In this document: positions 1-8,345 of the stretch, one piece after another
Layout: each line of letters begins with the position of its first letter
Position numbering within the stretch: the stretch's first letter is position 1
IMG/VR virus record: IMGVR_UViG_3300006077_000040
Coordinates: 1 to 22,963 of that record
Direction: 5' to 3' (one strand)
Origin: a virus
Length of the DNA stretch: 22,963 nucleotides
Program-made: the position numbers and the translations under genes
The notes under the pieces: generated by a model
Told to the model about the DNA's origin: nothing
Databases searched by the model: none
The model's input: the letters and a program-made list of their open reading frames with translations, nothing else

Positions 1-1
1 T

Positions 2-988
2 GTTAAATCTAGTGATGAGAGACAATTAATAGATGATAGTAATAAACTTAAATCTACTAATATAAAAAGTAACCAGATGATTAGTGAATTAAAACAATCA
101 TTTATTTCAGATATATTAGATGATGATAGTTTAACTGATGCGGAAAAAATGAATAAAATATCTGGTACATCTAAAGAAAAAGATTATAAAATTCTAAAAG
201 CTATGTATGACCTAGAATATTCTAAAGGTAGAGTGGAGTCTCAAAATAGAGATAAAACACTAGATAAATTAAAAGGTGATAAATTAGAACTAGATATTAA
301 AAGTAAAAAAGATGAAATTGCTAAATCAAATATAAAAGGTTCTAGTGACTTTTTAATAAACCTGTTCGATAGGGATAAAGTTAAATATAACGATGAAAAT
401 CTTAGAAAGGCTAAAGCTATACAAGGAAAGGCGCCAGTAACTGGTACAGTTAAGCAATTAGATAAGAAATTAACATTAGTTAAACAAACTAGTTCATTAT
501 ATGATAAATTAAGTAAAGCTAATATAGATAGAAATGCTATTCAAAAACTAGGTAAAGCTTTATTCACCGTAACAGGTATAAGTAATAAGAAAGAAAAAGA
601 AAGAATACTAGAAGAGATTAAATTAGATTCAAACTTAAAAGCTATAACAGCTGAATATATAAAGTTTATGTCAGGAGCAGCTGTTACAGATGAGGAAAGA
701 AAAATTTATACTGGTATTATTTCATCAGGTGATTGGTCTACTAAAGAATCATCACTAGTATCACTTAAATCATTTATGAACTATATAGATGAATCTTATA
801 GAACAGATTTAGAAGGTATTAATTTACCTTACGAACAATTGATAAGAAGAGAGAAATATGATAGATGGAAAAATAAATCTATGCAACAAGGTAAACCGAG
901 TATAATAGATGATATTAAAACTGATACAATAAAGCCAAATAAAAATAATGAATCTGTACCAGATTTATCTAAATATATAAGAGGTTAA
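2..988 (+). CDS. Charged protein of unknown function, probably virion-associated (5' partial)
   Basis: The reading frame is open to the left edge of the window, so the gene probably begins upstream. The first ATG, at 77, has no convincing ribosome binding site and is likely an internal Met. At least 329 residues are visible. The N-terminal half is rich in Lys, Asp and Glu and probably helical or coiled-coil. A later segment reads GAAVTDEERKIY, followed by a stretch rich in Ser and Leu. From memory, similar 'SGAA-(acidic)' segments occur in phage virion or ejection proteins, but this is only a resemblance. It ends 2 bases before the portal start and shares its strand, which supports a structural or DNA-packaging role. 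I do not recognise the family. It is not an obvious terminase, because no Walker A or nuclease motif is visible in this part. Confidence 0.75.
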   Translation, partial: VKSSDERQLIDDSNKLKSTNIKSNQMISELKQSFISDILDDDSLTDAEKMNKISGTSKEKDYKILKAMYDLEYSKGRVESQNRDKTLDKLKGDKLELDIKSKKDEIAKSNIKGSSDFLINLFDRDKVKYNDENLRKAKAIQGKAPVTGTVKQLDKKLTLVKQTSSLYDKLSKANIDRNAIQKLGKALFTVTGISNKKEKERILEEIKLDSNLKAITAEYIKFMSGAAVTDEERKIYTGIISSGDWSTKESSLVSLKSFMNYIDESYRTDLEGINLPYEQLIRREKYDRWKNKSMQQGKPSIIDDIKTDTIKPNKNNESVPDLSKYIRG

Positions 989-990
989 TT

Positions 991-2787
991 ATGAAACCAA
1001 CAATAGAAAATTTAAAGAGCACATTTGATTATTCCTCTTCTGTTTATGAGAAAAGTATAAAAAGATATGAACTAGTTTTAAATATGTTTAATAATAAACA
1101 ATATACTAGAGATGAAATGGCATTACTATTAGAACAAGGTAGACCTGCTGAAACATTTAATATTATTAAGTTGTTTACTAGACAAATTTCAGGTTATTAT
1201 GATGCAGTTACAAATACTACAAGAGTGGATGCAAGCCATCCAGAGGATGTTAAATTAGCTAGTATACTGAATGATATAATCAAACATATAGATTATAAAT
1301 CTAGTATTAGAACTATAAACCAAAAACTAAGACTAGATTTATTATTAGGTGGATTAGCTGTAAGTGAATTAAGGGTTGTAAAATCTGTAGATGATTTCGG
1401 TAATATTAAAACTGATAAACTAGGAAGAATAGAGTATGATATATTTAAAGAACATGTACCTATTAATGAAATAAGACTTGACCCTATGAGTAAACAAGAA
1501 GACTATTCTGATGCTAGATTTATTCATAGATATAAATGGACATCAAGAGAAGAAATGGAAGACATGTTTGGTAAAGCTAAGGTTGATAAGCTGCAACCAC
1601 ATAATTCTACAGTATCTAATTCTATTATATCGAATGGTAGTGATGAACATGCATATAACATTAGTGACCTTGATAACTTCCTAGTTGTTAGAACTATAAT
1701 TAAACATAAAAAGAAAACATACTCAGTATATTGGTGTAATGATACTATATTATCTAAAACAGTAATAAACCATAAGATAGTTAAATTTCCATATCAAGTA
1801 GTAAAATTACAGGATACTATTGATAGTGAGTTCTTTGGAATATTTGAGGATATAATAGAAACTCAAAGAGCTATTAATCAGGCATTATTGCAAATTCAAT
1901 TAATGGTTAATACTAATAAAGTTATAGTTAGAACAGGAGCTATTAAAGAAGACGAATGGGAAGACTTTAAAAACACAGTTACTAGAGTTAATGCGATAAT
2001 TGAAATAGACGACCCACAGGATATTACAATTCTTAATATGAATGGAGATATAGCTCAACAATACAGAATTATAGATGAGGGGTTTAATAGAATCAAAAGA
2101 GTTTTAGGTGTAAATGATTCATTCTTAGGTCAAGCATTTGCTAGTGATAGTGGTAGAAAAGTTAAATTACAACAAAATTCTACAATATCATCTTTAAAAT
2201 ATATAGATATTAAGTTAGAACTATTATACACATTAATAGGTAAAGATTTAGTAGGTATGATTAAACAATATTATCGCTCTAATAGAATCATTAGAATATC
2301 TGATGAGGTAGATATTAATAGGTGGATAGAGATAAATAAACCATTAGTTAACCCAGAGAATGGACAGTTTATGTTTCATGAAGAAATAGACCCTGATACT
2401 GGTAGATTATTAAAAGATAGCAATGGTAATTTCTTACTAACTCCATTAAATGATGCAGATACTGATATATCATTCCTTGAAACAGATATTAAAATAATAG
2501 CTGTATCTTATAATGACGAAGACGAAAGAAACCAACTCATGTTAGAGACTATGCTAAATGGTAACATAGGTGCACAATTAATGCAATATAATCCAGCAGG
2601 ATATTTGAAAGCCTCTAGCTTAATAGTTAAGACTATGAAAACTAAACATAGTATGAAAATAACAGAAATTATAGAACAAACAGCTGATATGATTTCTAAT
2701 CAAGGTGAGCAACAAGGCCAAGAATTCCAGGATAGTCCTAAGAGTAGTGAATTAAAACTACCACAAAATACTAATGAAGGATACTAA
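991..2787 (+). CDS. Portal protein, P22-like
   Basis: The 598-residue protein resembles the P22-type portal family, which forms the dodecameric ring at the capsid vertex through which DNA is packaged and ejected. Recognisable stretches are the N-terminal helical region with GRPAETFNIIKLFTRQISGY, the segment VPINEIRLDPMSKQEDYSDA followed by RFIHRYKW, and a later VLGVNDSFLGQAF region in the clip/stem part. The length is slightly below that of P22 gp1 (about 725). The start has AGAGG six bases before ATG. The stop overlaps the next start as TAATG, so the two genes are translationally coupled. The large terminase, usually upstream of such portals, is not in the window. The assignment rests on remembered family sequence and gene order, not on a search. 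Confidence 0.85.
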   Translation: MKPTIENLKSTFDYSSSVYEKSIKRYELVLNMFNNKQYTRDEMALLLEQGRPAETFNIIKLFTRQISGYYDAVTNTTRVDASHPEDVKLASILNDIIKHIDYKSSIRTINQKLRLDLLLGGLAVSELRVVKSVDDFGNIKTDKLGRIEYDIFKEHVPINEIRLDPMSKQEDYSDARFIHRYKWTSREEMEDMFGKAKVDKLQPHNSTVSNSIISNGSDEHAYNISDLDNFLVVRTIIKHKKKTYSVYWCNDTILSKTVINHKIVKFPYQVVKLQDTIDSEFFGIFEDIIETQRAINQALLQIQLMVNTNKVIVRTGAIKEDEWEDFKNTVTRVNAIIEIDDPQDITILNMNGDIAQQYRIIDEGFNRIKRVLGVNDSFLGQAFASDSGRKVKLQQNSTISSLKYIDIKLELLYTLIGKDLVGMIKQYYRSNRIIRISDEVDINRWIEINKPLVNPENGQFMFHEEIDPDTGRLLKDSNGNFLLTPLNDADTDISFLETDIKIIAVSYNDEDERNQLMLETMLNGNIGAQLMQYNPAGYLKASSLIVKTMKTKHSMKITEIIEQTADMISNQGEQQGQEFQDSPKSSELKLPQNTNEGY

Positions 2788-4934
2788 TGACAATAGAAGA
2801 TGCTTTTGGTAATACCAATAAAAATAATTTCGGTGTAGGTATCAATGATAAAGACATTGAAAGAACATTAGGTTATAACTTTATGGAAGTTAGACGCAGT
2901 AAAGTTAATCATGATGAGTTCAATGAGAAAATAAAAAATGAAGTAGAGAATCATACAGGATATTCTAAAGATAGAGGGTTTATAGATTTTTTTAAAACTG
3001 TAGGTACGAAAGGTGTAATAGATTTTGAAGAGTCTAAACTATCAGAATCAGAAAGATTTGATTATGATAAAGCCTTAAAGGATAATGTTAACCCTAGTCA
3101 AATAATAGATTTCCTTAGTTCTAAAGATACAAAGTTCGATTATTCACAAGCTAGAAAAGATTTAGGTGATGAAAAACTAGTTGATTTACTTAAAGATAGA
3201 GGTGAAAAGAATCTATTAAATGAGAAAAAATCTAAAGTTGGGGCCTATTCAGACTTTCAAGCTGGTATGATTAAAGCTTCATTAGGTATAAATGCTTTAA
3301 TCTCTGATGGATTACATAAAATAGGGGTTATATCAGATGAAGCCCATTCTTCTGATATAACAAATATACAAAGAACTACTAAAGCCATAGATGAGACTAG
3401 AATGGATAAAGACATTATTAGTTCATATACAGCTGGTGATATAGCTGGTCAAATATTATCATCACCTGCAGCAACTAGTAGGGTTGCAATAGGTACAATA
3501 GGTGGTTTATTAGGTTATGCAAATGAGAGAGGTAATGGTGGTTCAGAATCAGAATCATTAATTGCTGGTGGTGTTTCATCTGCTATAGGTTTAGGTATAA
3601 ATGAAGCTTTTATACAATTAAGTAAACCTGCAAGTAAGAAAGTATTTGAATATTATGAGAATGAAATAGGTTTAACTCGTTCAGAATCAGACCATATATA
3701 TGATAATTGGCTTAAATTAAATGAATCTACAGGTAGTGAATTTGCAGACAGAACAAAAGCTATTATAGACCATTCTGGTACATATGGCGCTAGAATGAAA
3801 GAAGATATAATTATAAATGATATTAAACTAGGTAATAATATTGTTAAAAATAAAGCCGATAGAATAAGAACAATGAATTCTATGCTAGCTAATGATTTCG
3901 ACCCTACAAAATTCTCTAAAAACCTGAATAAAATTTCTGATACTATAAAAAGTAATTATAACCTAGTTAAAGGTAAAATAGATACTGATAAAGGTATGGT
4001 CTCTATAGATACAACATATTTTAAACTAGGTAAAGAATTAAATGATGTATCTACTGATAGGGCTGCGCTAGCAGAATTACTAGGTAAGAATAAGAAAGGT
4101 ATGAAGAATAAGAAAAATCATATTACAACTGTATCAGATTTAATGGATGGAATGCCACATTTAAATGCAATGATTAACAGGGCTAAAGGTAAACAACTGA
4201 GACAATTAACAGAATTAAAAAATAATATGAAATTATCTATAGAAGATGCTATAGACGACGATGTTTTATATAAAGCGTGGAATATAGCTAATGAAGATTA
4301 TGCTGTTATGAATTCTGTTTTAAAATCTAAAATAGGTGATGCTTTAAGTAGAATAACTAAGAGTGGTCCAGGTGCGAAACAAATAAATGCTAATAGAGCT
4401 ATGGAGATTATAAAAACTAATAAAAATAGTGGGGATAAAACTTTTAGAGATATTGCACATATAGTAGGTAAGTCTGAAACAGAACATCTCGAACTAGGGA
4501 TAATCGATAATGCTTTCAATAATCATATTGATGATTTTTCATGGAGAACATTAGAAAAGAGTATAAATACAAAAGGATTTATATCAGAATCAGCAAATAA
4601 TCTAAGTGAATTGATAAAACTATCGAGAGATACATTTAGAACAGACGATGCACTAAGACAAATCATCAGAAAAGATAGCCAAAATATAAACAATAATATG
4701 AGTTCTACTATAGGTGGTAAGGTTATGATTATGTTAAATACATCAATTCTAAAAAGAATGATTAAAAGAATACCATTTAGTAGAACAGCTAAGGATTTAA
4801 GAATGAAAGATGAATTAAGTGAGATATTAGCTTCACCAGAAAAACTTAGAATGATAAAAGCATCATTTGAAGATTTAGATGAAGGTATCAAGAATGATAT
4901 TTTAGAAAGAGCGATAAACGAGGTAATAGAATAA
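2787..4934 (+). CDS. Large probable virion / DNA-ejection protein
   Basis: This 715-residue protein directly follows the portal and precedes a muramidase, a position typical of internal or ejected virion proteins in podoviruses. The N-terminal 170 residues are highly charged. Residues of about 210-275 form a Gly/Ala/Ser-rich, weakly hydrophobic stretch (for example AIGTIGGLLGYANERGNGGS and LIAGGVSSAIGLGINEAF) that could contact or cross a membrane during ejection. The rest is mostly charged and predicted helical. The start uses AAGGA in the end of the portal gene and TAATG coupling. The stop overlaps the following ATG in the same way. No enzymatic motif is visible. A scaffold or head protein is an alternative, but the length and the glycine-rich segment fit an ejection protein better. 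Confidence 0.55.
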   Translation: MTIEDAFGNTNKNNFGVGINDKDIERTLGYNFMEVRRSKVNHDEFNEKIKNEVENHTGYSKDRGFIDFFKTVGTKGVIDFEESKLSESERFDYDKALKDNVNPSQIIDFLSSKDTKFDYSQARKDLGDEKLVDLLKDRGEKNLLNEKKSKVGAYSDFQAGMIKASLGINALISDGLHKIGVISDEAHSSDITNIQRTTKAIDETRMDKDIISSYTAGDIAGQILSSPAATSRVAIGTIGGLLGYANERGNGGSESESLIAGGVSSAIGLGINEAFIQLSKPASKKVFEYYENEIGLTRSESDHIYDNWLKLNESTGSEFADRTKAIIDHSGTYGARMKEDIIINDIKLGNNIVKNKADRIRTMNSMLANDFDPTKFSKNLNKISDTIKSNYNLVKGKIDTDKGMVSIDTTYFKLGKELNDVSTDRAALAELLGKNKKGMKNKKNHITTVSDLMDGMPHLNAMINRAKGKQLRQLTELKNNMKLSIEDAIDDDVLYKAWNIANEDYAVMNSVLKSKIGDALSRITKSGPGAKQINANRAMEIIKTNKNSGDKTFRDIAHIVGKSETEHLELGIIDNAFNNHIDDFSWRTLEKSINTKGFISESANNLSELIKLSRDTFRTDDALRQIIRKDSQNINNNMSSTIGGKVMIMLNTSILKRMIKRIPFSRTAKDLRMKDELSEILASPEKLRMIKASFEDLDEGIKNDILERAINEVIE

Positions 4935-5728
4935 TGATGATGACAGATGTTATAGATTATGAATTACCGATTGATGTTGGGATAGACGATTTATTTAAAA
5001 ATCCAATGGATTATTCAAATAATAAAAATAAATCCATCTATGGGAATCCTCAGGGATTTATGTATGGATTAAACGAAAATACAGAGGAAAACATGAATTT
5101 ACAAACCCAGATAATAGTCGATGATATACCTTATGTAATGGTAGAATCTGATAATTATGATAAAAGTAAAGTAATAGAAGTAGAAGGGAAACCTTATATG
5201 AAAGTAGAAAAACCTAAAGATAGTTTATTAGAATTAATAGCTAATGGAGAAGGAACTAGTTTTGATAAAGCAGTAAAACATGGTTATAAAAGTGAGTACG
5301 ATGTAACATTAGGTTATGGTGCTTATGCAGATGATAAAAGCAAACCTGTTAGTACTATGACCTTAAATGAACTAATAGCTCATCAGACAAAAATGTTGAG
5401 GAATAAAAAGAATAAACTAAATTCATCTGCAGCAGGTAAATATCAAATCACTAGAACAACATTAAAAGATCTAATGAAAACGATGAAACTAGATGGTAAT
5501 TCTATATTCTCACAAGAACTACAAGATAAAATGGCTATGAAATTATTAGAGAGAAGAGGATTACAAAAGTTTAAAACAGGTAAAATAACTAAGGAGGAGT
5601 TTCAGAATAATCTAAGTAAGGAATGGGCCTCTATAGCTAGGTTTAAATCTAATAAAGGTTCTTATGGGCAGCATGTAGGAACATCATCAGAATCTATAGG
5701 TAAGCTATTAGATGGCTATTTATCGTGA
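4934..5728 (+). CDS. Lambda R-like (GH104) muramidase / lytic transglycosylase with N-terminal extension
   Basis: Residues of about 97-264 match the lambda R endolysin family, which cleaves peptidoglycan between MurNAc and GlcNAc. Visible signatures are LIANGEGTSFDKA with the likely catalytic Glu106, SAAGKYQITRTTLKDL (compare lambda STGAGRYQLL), FSQELQDKMAMKLLERRG, and the C-terminal EWASIARF...GSYGQHVG block. The preceding 95 residues are not part of that domain. They contain two similar short strands, VDDIPYVMVES and VEGKPYMKVEK, which look like a small beta repeat. There is no signal peptide. Being directly behind the virion genes, and larger than a free endolysin (158 aa in lambda), it is more likely a virion-associated wall-opening enzyme used at entry. 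A lysis role cannot be excluded. GAGG lies 10 bases before the chosen first ATG. The stop is TGA. Confidence 0.8.
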   Translation: MMMTDVIDYELPIDVGIDDLFKNPMDYSNNKNKSIYGNPQGFMYGLNENTEENMNLQTQIIVDDIPYVMVESDNYDKSKVIEVEGKPYMKVEKPKDSLLELIANGEGTSFDKAVKHGYKSEYDVTLGYGAYADDKSKPVSTMTLNELIAHQTKMLRNKKNKLNSSAAGKYQITRTTLKDLMKTMKLDGNSIFSQELQDKMAMKLLERRGLQKFKTGKITKEEFQNNLSKEWASIARFKSNKGSYGQHVGTSSESIGKLLDGYLS

Positions 5729-5730
5729 TT

Positions 5731-5765
5731 CAATTATTTTAATTATCTAATTATTATAATTGAAC
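5731..5765. repeat. 35-bp imperfect palindrome, copy A1 (possible bidirectional terminator)
   Basis: This stretch starts three bases after the muramidase stop and is identical to positions 5871-5905. Each copy is an imperfect palindrome: seven paired bases (CAATTAT/ATAATTG), a two-base mismatch, six more pairs (TAATTA/TAATTA) and a two-base centre. It lies exactly where rightward and leftward transcription converge. A terminator or a protein-binding site both fit. It has no GC-rich stem. Confidence 0.7.
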
Positions 5766-5768
5766 ACC

Positions 5769-5865
5769 TAATTACAAAAATTACTCTAATTACAACTTCG
5801 TTTATATTTGATAATATAAAATTCAATATACCTACCAACGGTAATTATTGTAATTAATGTAATTA
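5769..5865. repeat. 97-bp long-range direct repeat, copy B1
   Basis: This segment is repeated at 21040-21136 in the same orientation with a single mismatch (C at 5799, T at 21070). It has internal symmetry: AATTAC at 5770, 5779 and 5788 (9-bp steps), then a roughly 47-bp centre, then GTAATT at 5841, 5850 and 5859 (again 9-bp steps). It lies between the two 35-bp palindromes at the convergent gene boundary. The function is unknown. Regularly phased half-sites facing each other suggest cooperative binding of a small DNA-binding protein. Confidence 0.9.
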
Positions 5866-5870
5866 AATCC

Positions 5871-5905
5871 CAATTATTTTAATTATCTAATTATTATAAT
5901 TGAAC
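5871..5905. repeat. 35-bp imperfect palindrome, copy A2
   Basis: This is a perfect second copy of 5731-5765, 140 bp further right. It overlaps the last codons and the TAG stop of the leftward VRR-NUC gene. With the first copy it brackets the 97-bp repeat, so each convergent transcription unit ends in its own copy of the palindrome. That is what a pair of terminators or roadblock sites would look like. Confidence 0.7.
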
Positions 5906-6255
5906 GACTCTTTTATTTTAGCTATGACATGACTCTTATCACTAGCTATAACACCTATACCACCTCTTTCATTAATTAGTTTTAACTTAGCTAATTGCAG
6001 AGGTTCATGTTTCTTAAGAGGTTTTTTATCAATTAGGTTATAATGTTTATCACACCCACGCATTACTCTATTATAATCCTTAGGTGTTTTTACCTCTATA
6101 GCTACATGAATTAAAACAATTTTATTTTCTAATTCTATAGGTATCCCGGCCTGTAAATCAGCTTCCCCAGACTTACTATAGGTGCCATTTACTACATGAC
6201 CACCTATAGAATTTATCCAGTTTATTATTTTTGTTTGGTAATATTGTTCTTTCAT
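5887..6255 (-). CDS. VRR-NUC domain nuclease
   Basis: The 122-residue protein fits a stand-alone VRR-NUC (PD-(D/E)XK superfamily) nuclease, as found in many phages, where it is proposed to cut branched DNA. Visible residues are Glu3 near the N terminus, the SKSGEADLQAG loop with the metal-binding Asp, AIEVKTP with the catalytic Glu-x-Lys, and the C-terminal QLAKLKLINERGGIG helix-strand. The start has AAGG seven bases upstream and overlaps the SF2 helicase stop as ATGA, so the two are coupled. This VRR-NUC plus SF2-helicase pairing is common in phages. The last codons lie in a 35-bp repeated palindrome. It is the last gene of the leftward block. Confidence 0.85.
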   Translation of the reverse strand: MKEQYYQTKIINWINSIGGHVVNGTYSKSGEADLQAGIPIELENKIVLIHVAIEVKTPKDYNRVMRGCDKHYNLIDKKPLKKHEPLQLAKLKLINERGGIGVIASDKSHVIAKIKESFNYNN

Positions 6256-7448
6256 CTATATACCTTATTAAATTCCTCATAAGAATTCTTATCGAAATTC
6301 TTTTTCTTAATTGCTACTGTATTATAAATCGATTTACCTATAGCCGGCTTATCCATAACTAATATATCAACCTCTATAGGGTCTCTTCTATCGTGATTTG
6401 CTTGTCTTGCCATTCTTTGTAGATGTTTACTAGTTTTGAAGCTCATACTATAAATAATTAGTTTATCTATATGTTGTAAATCAACTCCTTCTGCATCTCC
6501 ATCAGAACTCAAAATTAAAGCCTCTGGTAATAAATTACTTAGTAATGTTCTTTCATGGATAAAATGAGCCATAATAGCTATTGATTTGCCATGATAATTA
6601 CTTTTTATATATTCTATTTTAGGTAAAGAATCCATTATATATGAGCTACCGTTATCTAGTTTAACTGTACCACCTTCTAGTTGATAATGAACTATTCTCT
6701 TTTTAGAGTCTGAATCTAATAGCACTAAGTTATCTTCAAATATATTATCTTCTATGATACCTTTGAATAGCTTATTATATTCACCATTAGGTTTTATAAT
6801 AATTAGTTTCTCTGTTGGTTCATGTTCAATTCCTACTTCTTGTCTAGTCTTCCATATGAATAGATGTTGTATCTTATCTAATATCTCTTTATCTTTATAT
6901 TTAGTTCTTGAATCAACTAACCCATAAGGTGTTCTAACCATTTTAGGAATACCGAATACATTATACCATTTATAAAAGTTTATATATTCTTTAAATGGGC
7001 TATATGATGATAAAGCTAATTGATTAAAGATTAAACCTAAATGCTCAGAATATGGAGTTGCTGATAAATATACTATAGGTTTTCCTAATGTATACTTTTT
7101 AACATTCATCCAAGTTTTACTAGTTCTACCTATAGAGCTAATAGCATGATGTGCTTCATCTAAAATAATTAAGTCAAATGTATCTTTAATTTTATGAACA
7201 GATTCATAGTTTATAATTGTATATGATTTTGTAATAGGTAGATTTTTTAAGTGAGTATTCCAACCAGGTATGGCTTTCTTTTTAGTTACAACTAATATTT
7301 TCTTAGCTTTACTATTCTCTGATAATAATAACGCTGTTCCTGTCTTCCTAGTTCTCTCTTTCCAGGCTATATAAACTATACCGTAATCCCTAAGAATAGA
7401 GAGTGCCAATTTGGCTCCCTCTATCTGATGCGGGTTATATGACCACAT
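6252..7448 (-). CDS. SNF2/DEAD-like SF2 helicase with altered Walker A
   Basis: The 398-residue protein has the order of motifs of phage SNF2-like SF2 ATPases: a Q-like NPHQIEGAKLAL near the N terminus, motif I at about residues 31-38, LDEAHH (Asp97-Glu98-Ala-His100), LSATP around residue 130, and a C-terminal QRMARQANHDRRDP motif VI. Such proteins remodel DNA or assist recombination and replication. The striking feature is motif I, which reads ERTRKTGT. The invariant Gly of GKT is Arg34, encoded by AGG, one base away from GGG. The Lys-Thr pair is kept. If real, nucleotide binding may be impaired. The start overlaps the MazG-like stop, with AAGGGA upstream. VRR-NUC follows with an ATGA overlap. 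Confidence 0.85.
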   Translation of the reverse strand: MWSYNPHQIEGAKLALSILRDYGIVYIAWKERTRKTGTALLLSENSKAKKILVVTKKKAIPGWNTHLKNLPITKSYTIINYESVHKIKDTFDLIILDEAHHAISSIGRTSKTWMNVKKYTLGKPIVYLSATPYSEHLGLIFNQLALSSYSPFKEYINFYKWYNVFGIPKMVRTPYGLVDSRTKYKDKEILDKIQHLFIWKTRQEVGIEHEPTEKLIIIKPNGEYNKLFKGIIEDNIFEDNLVLLDSDSKKRIVHYQLEGGTVKLDNGSSYIMDSLPKIEYIKSNYHGKSIAIMAHFIHERTLLSNLLPEALILSSDGDAEGVDLQHIDKLIIYSMSFKTSKHLQRMARQANHDRRDPIEVDILVMDKPAIGKSIYNTVAIKKKNFDKNSYEEFNKVYR

Positions 7449-8131
7449 TATCTATTTTCCCTTCCAGATGTATCTGAGTCTTTGATAAAATTACCTTCAG
7501 CATTAACTTTACCTTTTCTATCCTTAATATCAGACCAAGCATCTAACCAACATTCATAGACATTTAAACCTTGATTATTGGCGAAGTTCTCTAAGTGATA
7601 AACATATGAAGCTATATATCTAGTTAAATCTCTTGATTTAATAATATTATCTTGAATTTCACCTAGGTAAAAACCTATTAAAAATAAATCATTGGTTTCA
7701 TTCTCTTGTTCTATTCTAGTGATTCCATTAATACCTGTTAAAATATTTAATAATGAATATTCCCCAGACAACCTAGCTATAGAAGTTAAAACCACTAATT
7801 GGTCTCCTATATCATCAGAAATGATTGCCATAGATTCTTCTGTATTTTGTGATAGATTTAACATCATCTCTGAATATTCACTACCTAGTTTTAAACCCTG
7901 TGTACTAATGTTTTGAGATTCACCAAATCTATCAAAAGCCCATTGGTCAATTCTATAATTCATTACTGATAACGCTCTAACTTCGTCTGTTAATCTATTT
8001 TCACTACCTAAATCTAACTCAACAGCTAAATCATCACTCATAAGATTAAAATTATCGTTATGTAATAATACTGATGCTGTGTTTCTACTTGTTGCTAATT
8101 GCTCTTTGAAATCTATTTTATTGTATGCCAT
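7448..8131 (-). CDS. MazG-like nucleotide pyrophosphohydrolase
   Basis: The 227-residue protein resembles the phage MazG-like (all-alpha NTP pyrophosphatase) family, which hydrolyses nucleoside triphosphates to monophosphates. Evidence is LKLGSEYSEMMLNL (the E-x2-E metal site), then ISDDIGDQLVVLTSIARL (the second acidic cluster on the next helix), and the typical C-terminal tail AWSDIKDRKGKVNAEGNFIK. About 90 N-terminal residues and a long insertion before the tail are less typical. T4 dCTPase/dUTPase belongs to the same superfamily, and this gene lies two genes from a dCMP hydroxymethylase-like enzyme. Removing unmodified dCTP is therefore a plausible job, but the substrate cannot be read from sequence. 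AAGG lies eight bases upstream of the start. The stop is shared with the next gene's start (TAATG). Confidence 0.75.
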   Translation of the reverse strand: MAYNKIDFKEQLATSRNTASVLLHNDNFNLMSDDLAVELDLGSENRLTDEVRALSVMNYRIDQWAFDRFGESQNISTQGLKLGSEYSEMMLNLSQNTEESMAIISDDIGDQLVVLTSIARLSGEYSLLNILTGINGITRIEQENETNDLFLIGFYLGEIQDNIIKSRDLTRYIASYVYHLENFANNQGLNVYECWLDAWSDIKDRKGKVNAEGNFIKDSDTSGRENR

Positions 8132-8132
8132 T

Positions 8133-8345
8133 TTATTTACCTTCTTCTATTAATGAAATTTTACTATATGGATGTAATACTACATCGAACTTTTTGAATA
8201 CTGTTACAGCTAATGAAAGCCTTGGGATATGCTTATAATTCAAGTATCTTGAAATCATAGAAGAAGAGATATTAAGCTCTTCTCCTAGTTCTTTCATACT
8301 TTTATAATCTAGCTGTTCTTCTAACCAATTACTTATCTTAACCAT
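8133..8345 (-). CDS. Small XRE-family helix-turn-helix regulator
   Basis: This 70-residue protein is essentially one helix-turn-helix domain: MKELGEELNISSSMISRYL is a classic Cro/CI-type HTH, followed by IPRLSLAVTVFKKFDV, the usual fourth and fifth helices. It most likely binds DNA as a dimer and regulates phage transcription. Its start lies inside the end of the preceding gene and has no recognisable Shine-Dalgarno site, so it probably depends on translational coupling and may be made at low level. It sits between the thymidylate synthase-family and MazG-like genes. No integrase or divergent repressor/cro arrangement is visible, so it is not evidence of lysogeny by itself. Confidence 0.8.
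   Translation of the reverse strand: MVKISNWLEEQLDYKSMKELGEELNISSSMISRYLNYKHIPRLSLAVTVFKKFDVVLHPYSKISLIEEGK

Noticed and set aside
4523-4891. A 122-residue hydrophobic frame opposite the large virion protein gene
   Set aside because: It is antisense to a well-supported gene, lacks a ribosome binding site, and its hydrophobic bias is the usual shadow of AT-rich codons.
8133-8345. Lysogeny switch based on the XRE regulator
   Set aside because: No integrase, attachment site or divergent repressor-operator arrangement is visible. The gene is embedded in a replication operon.
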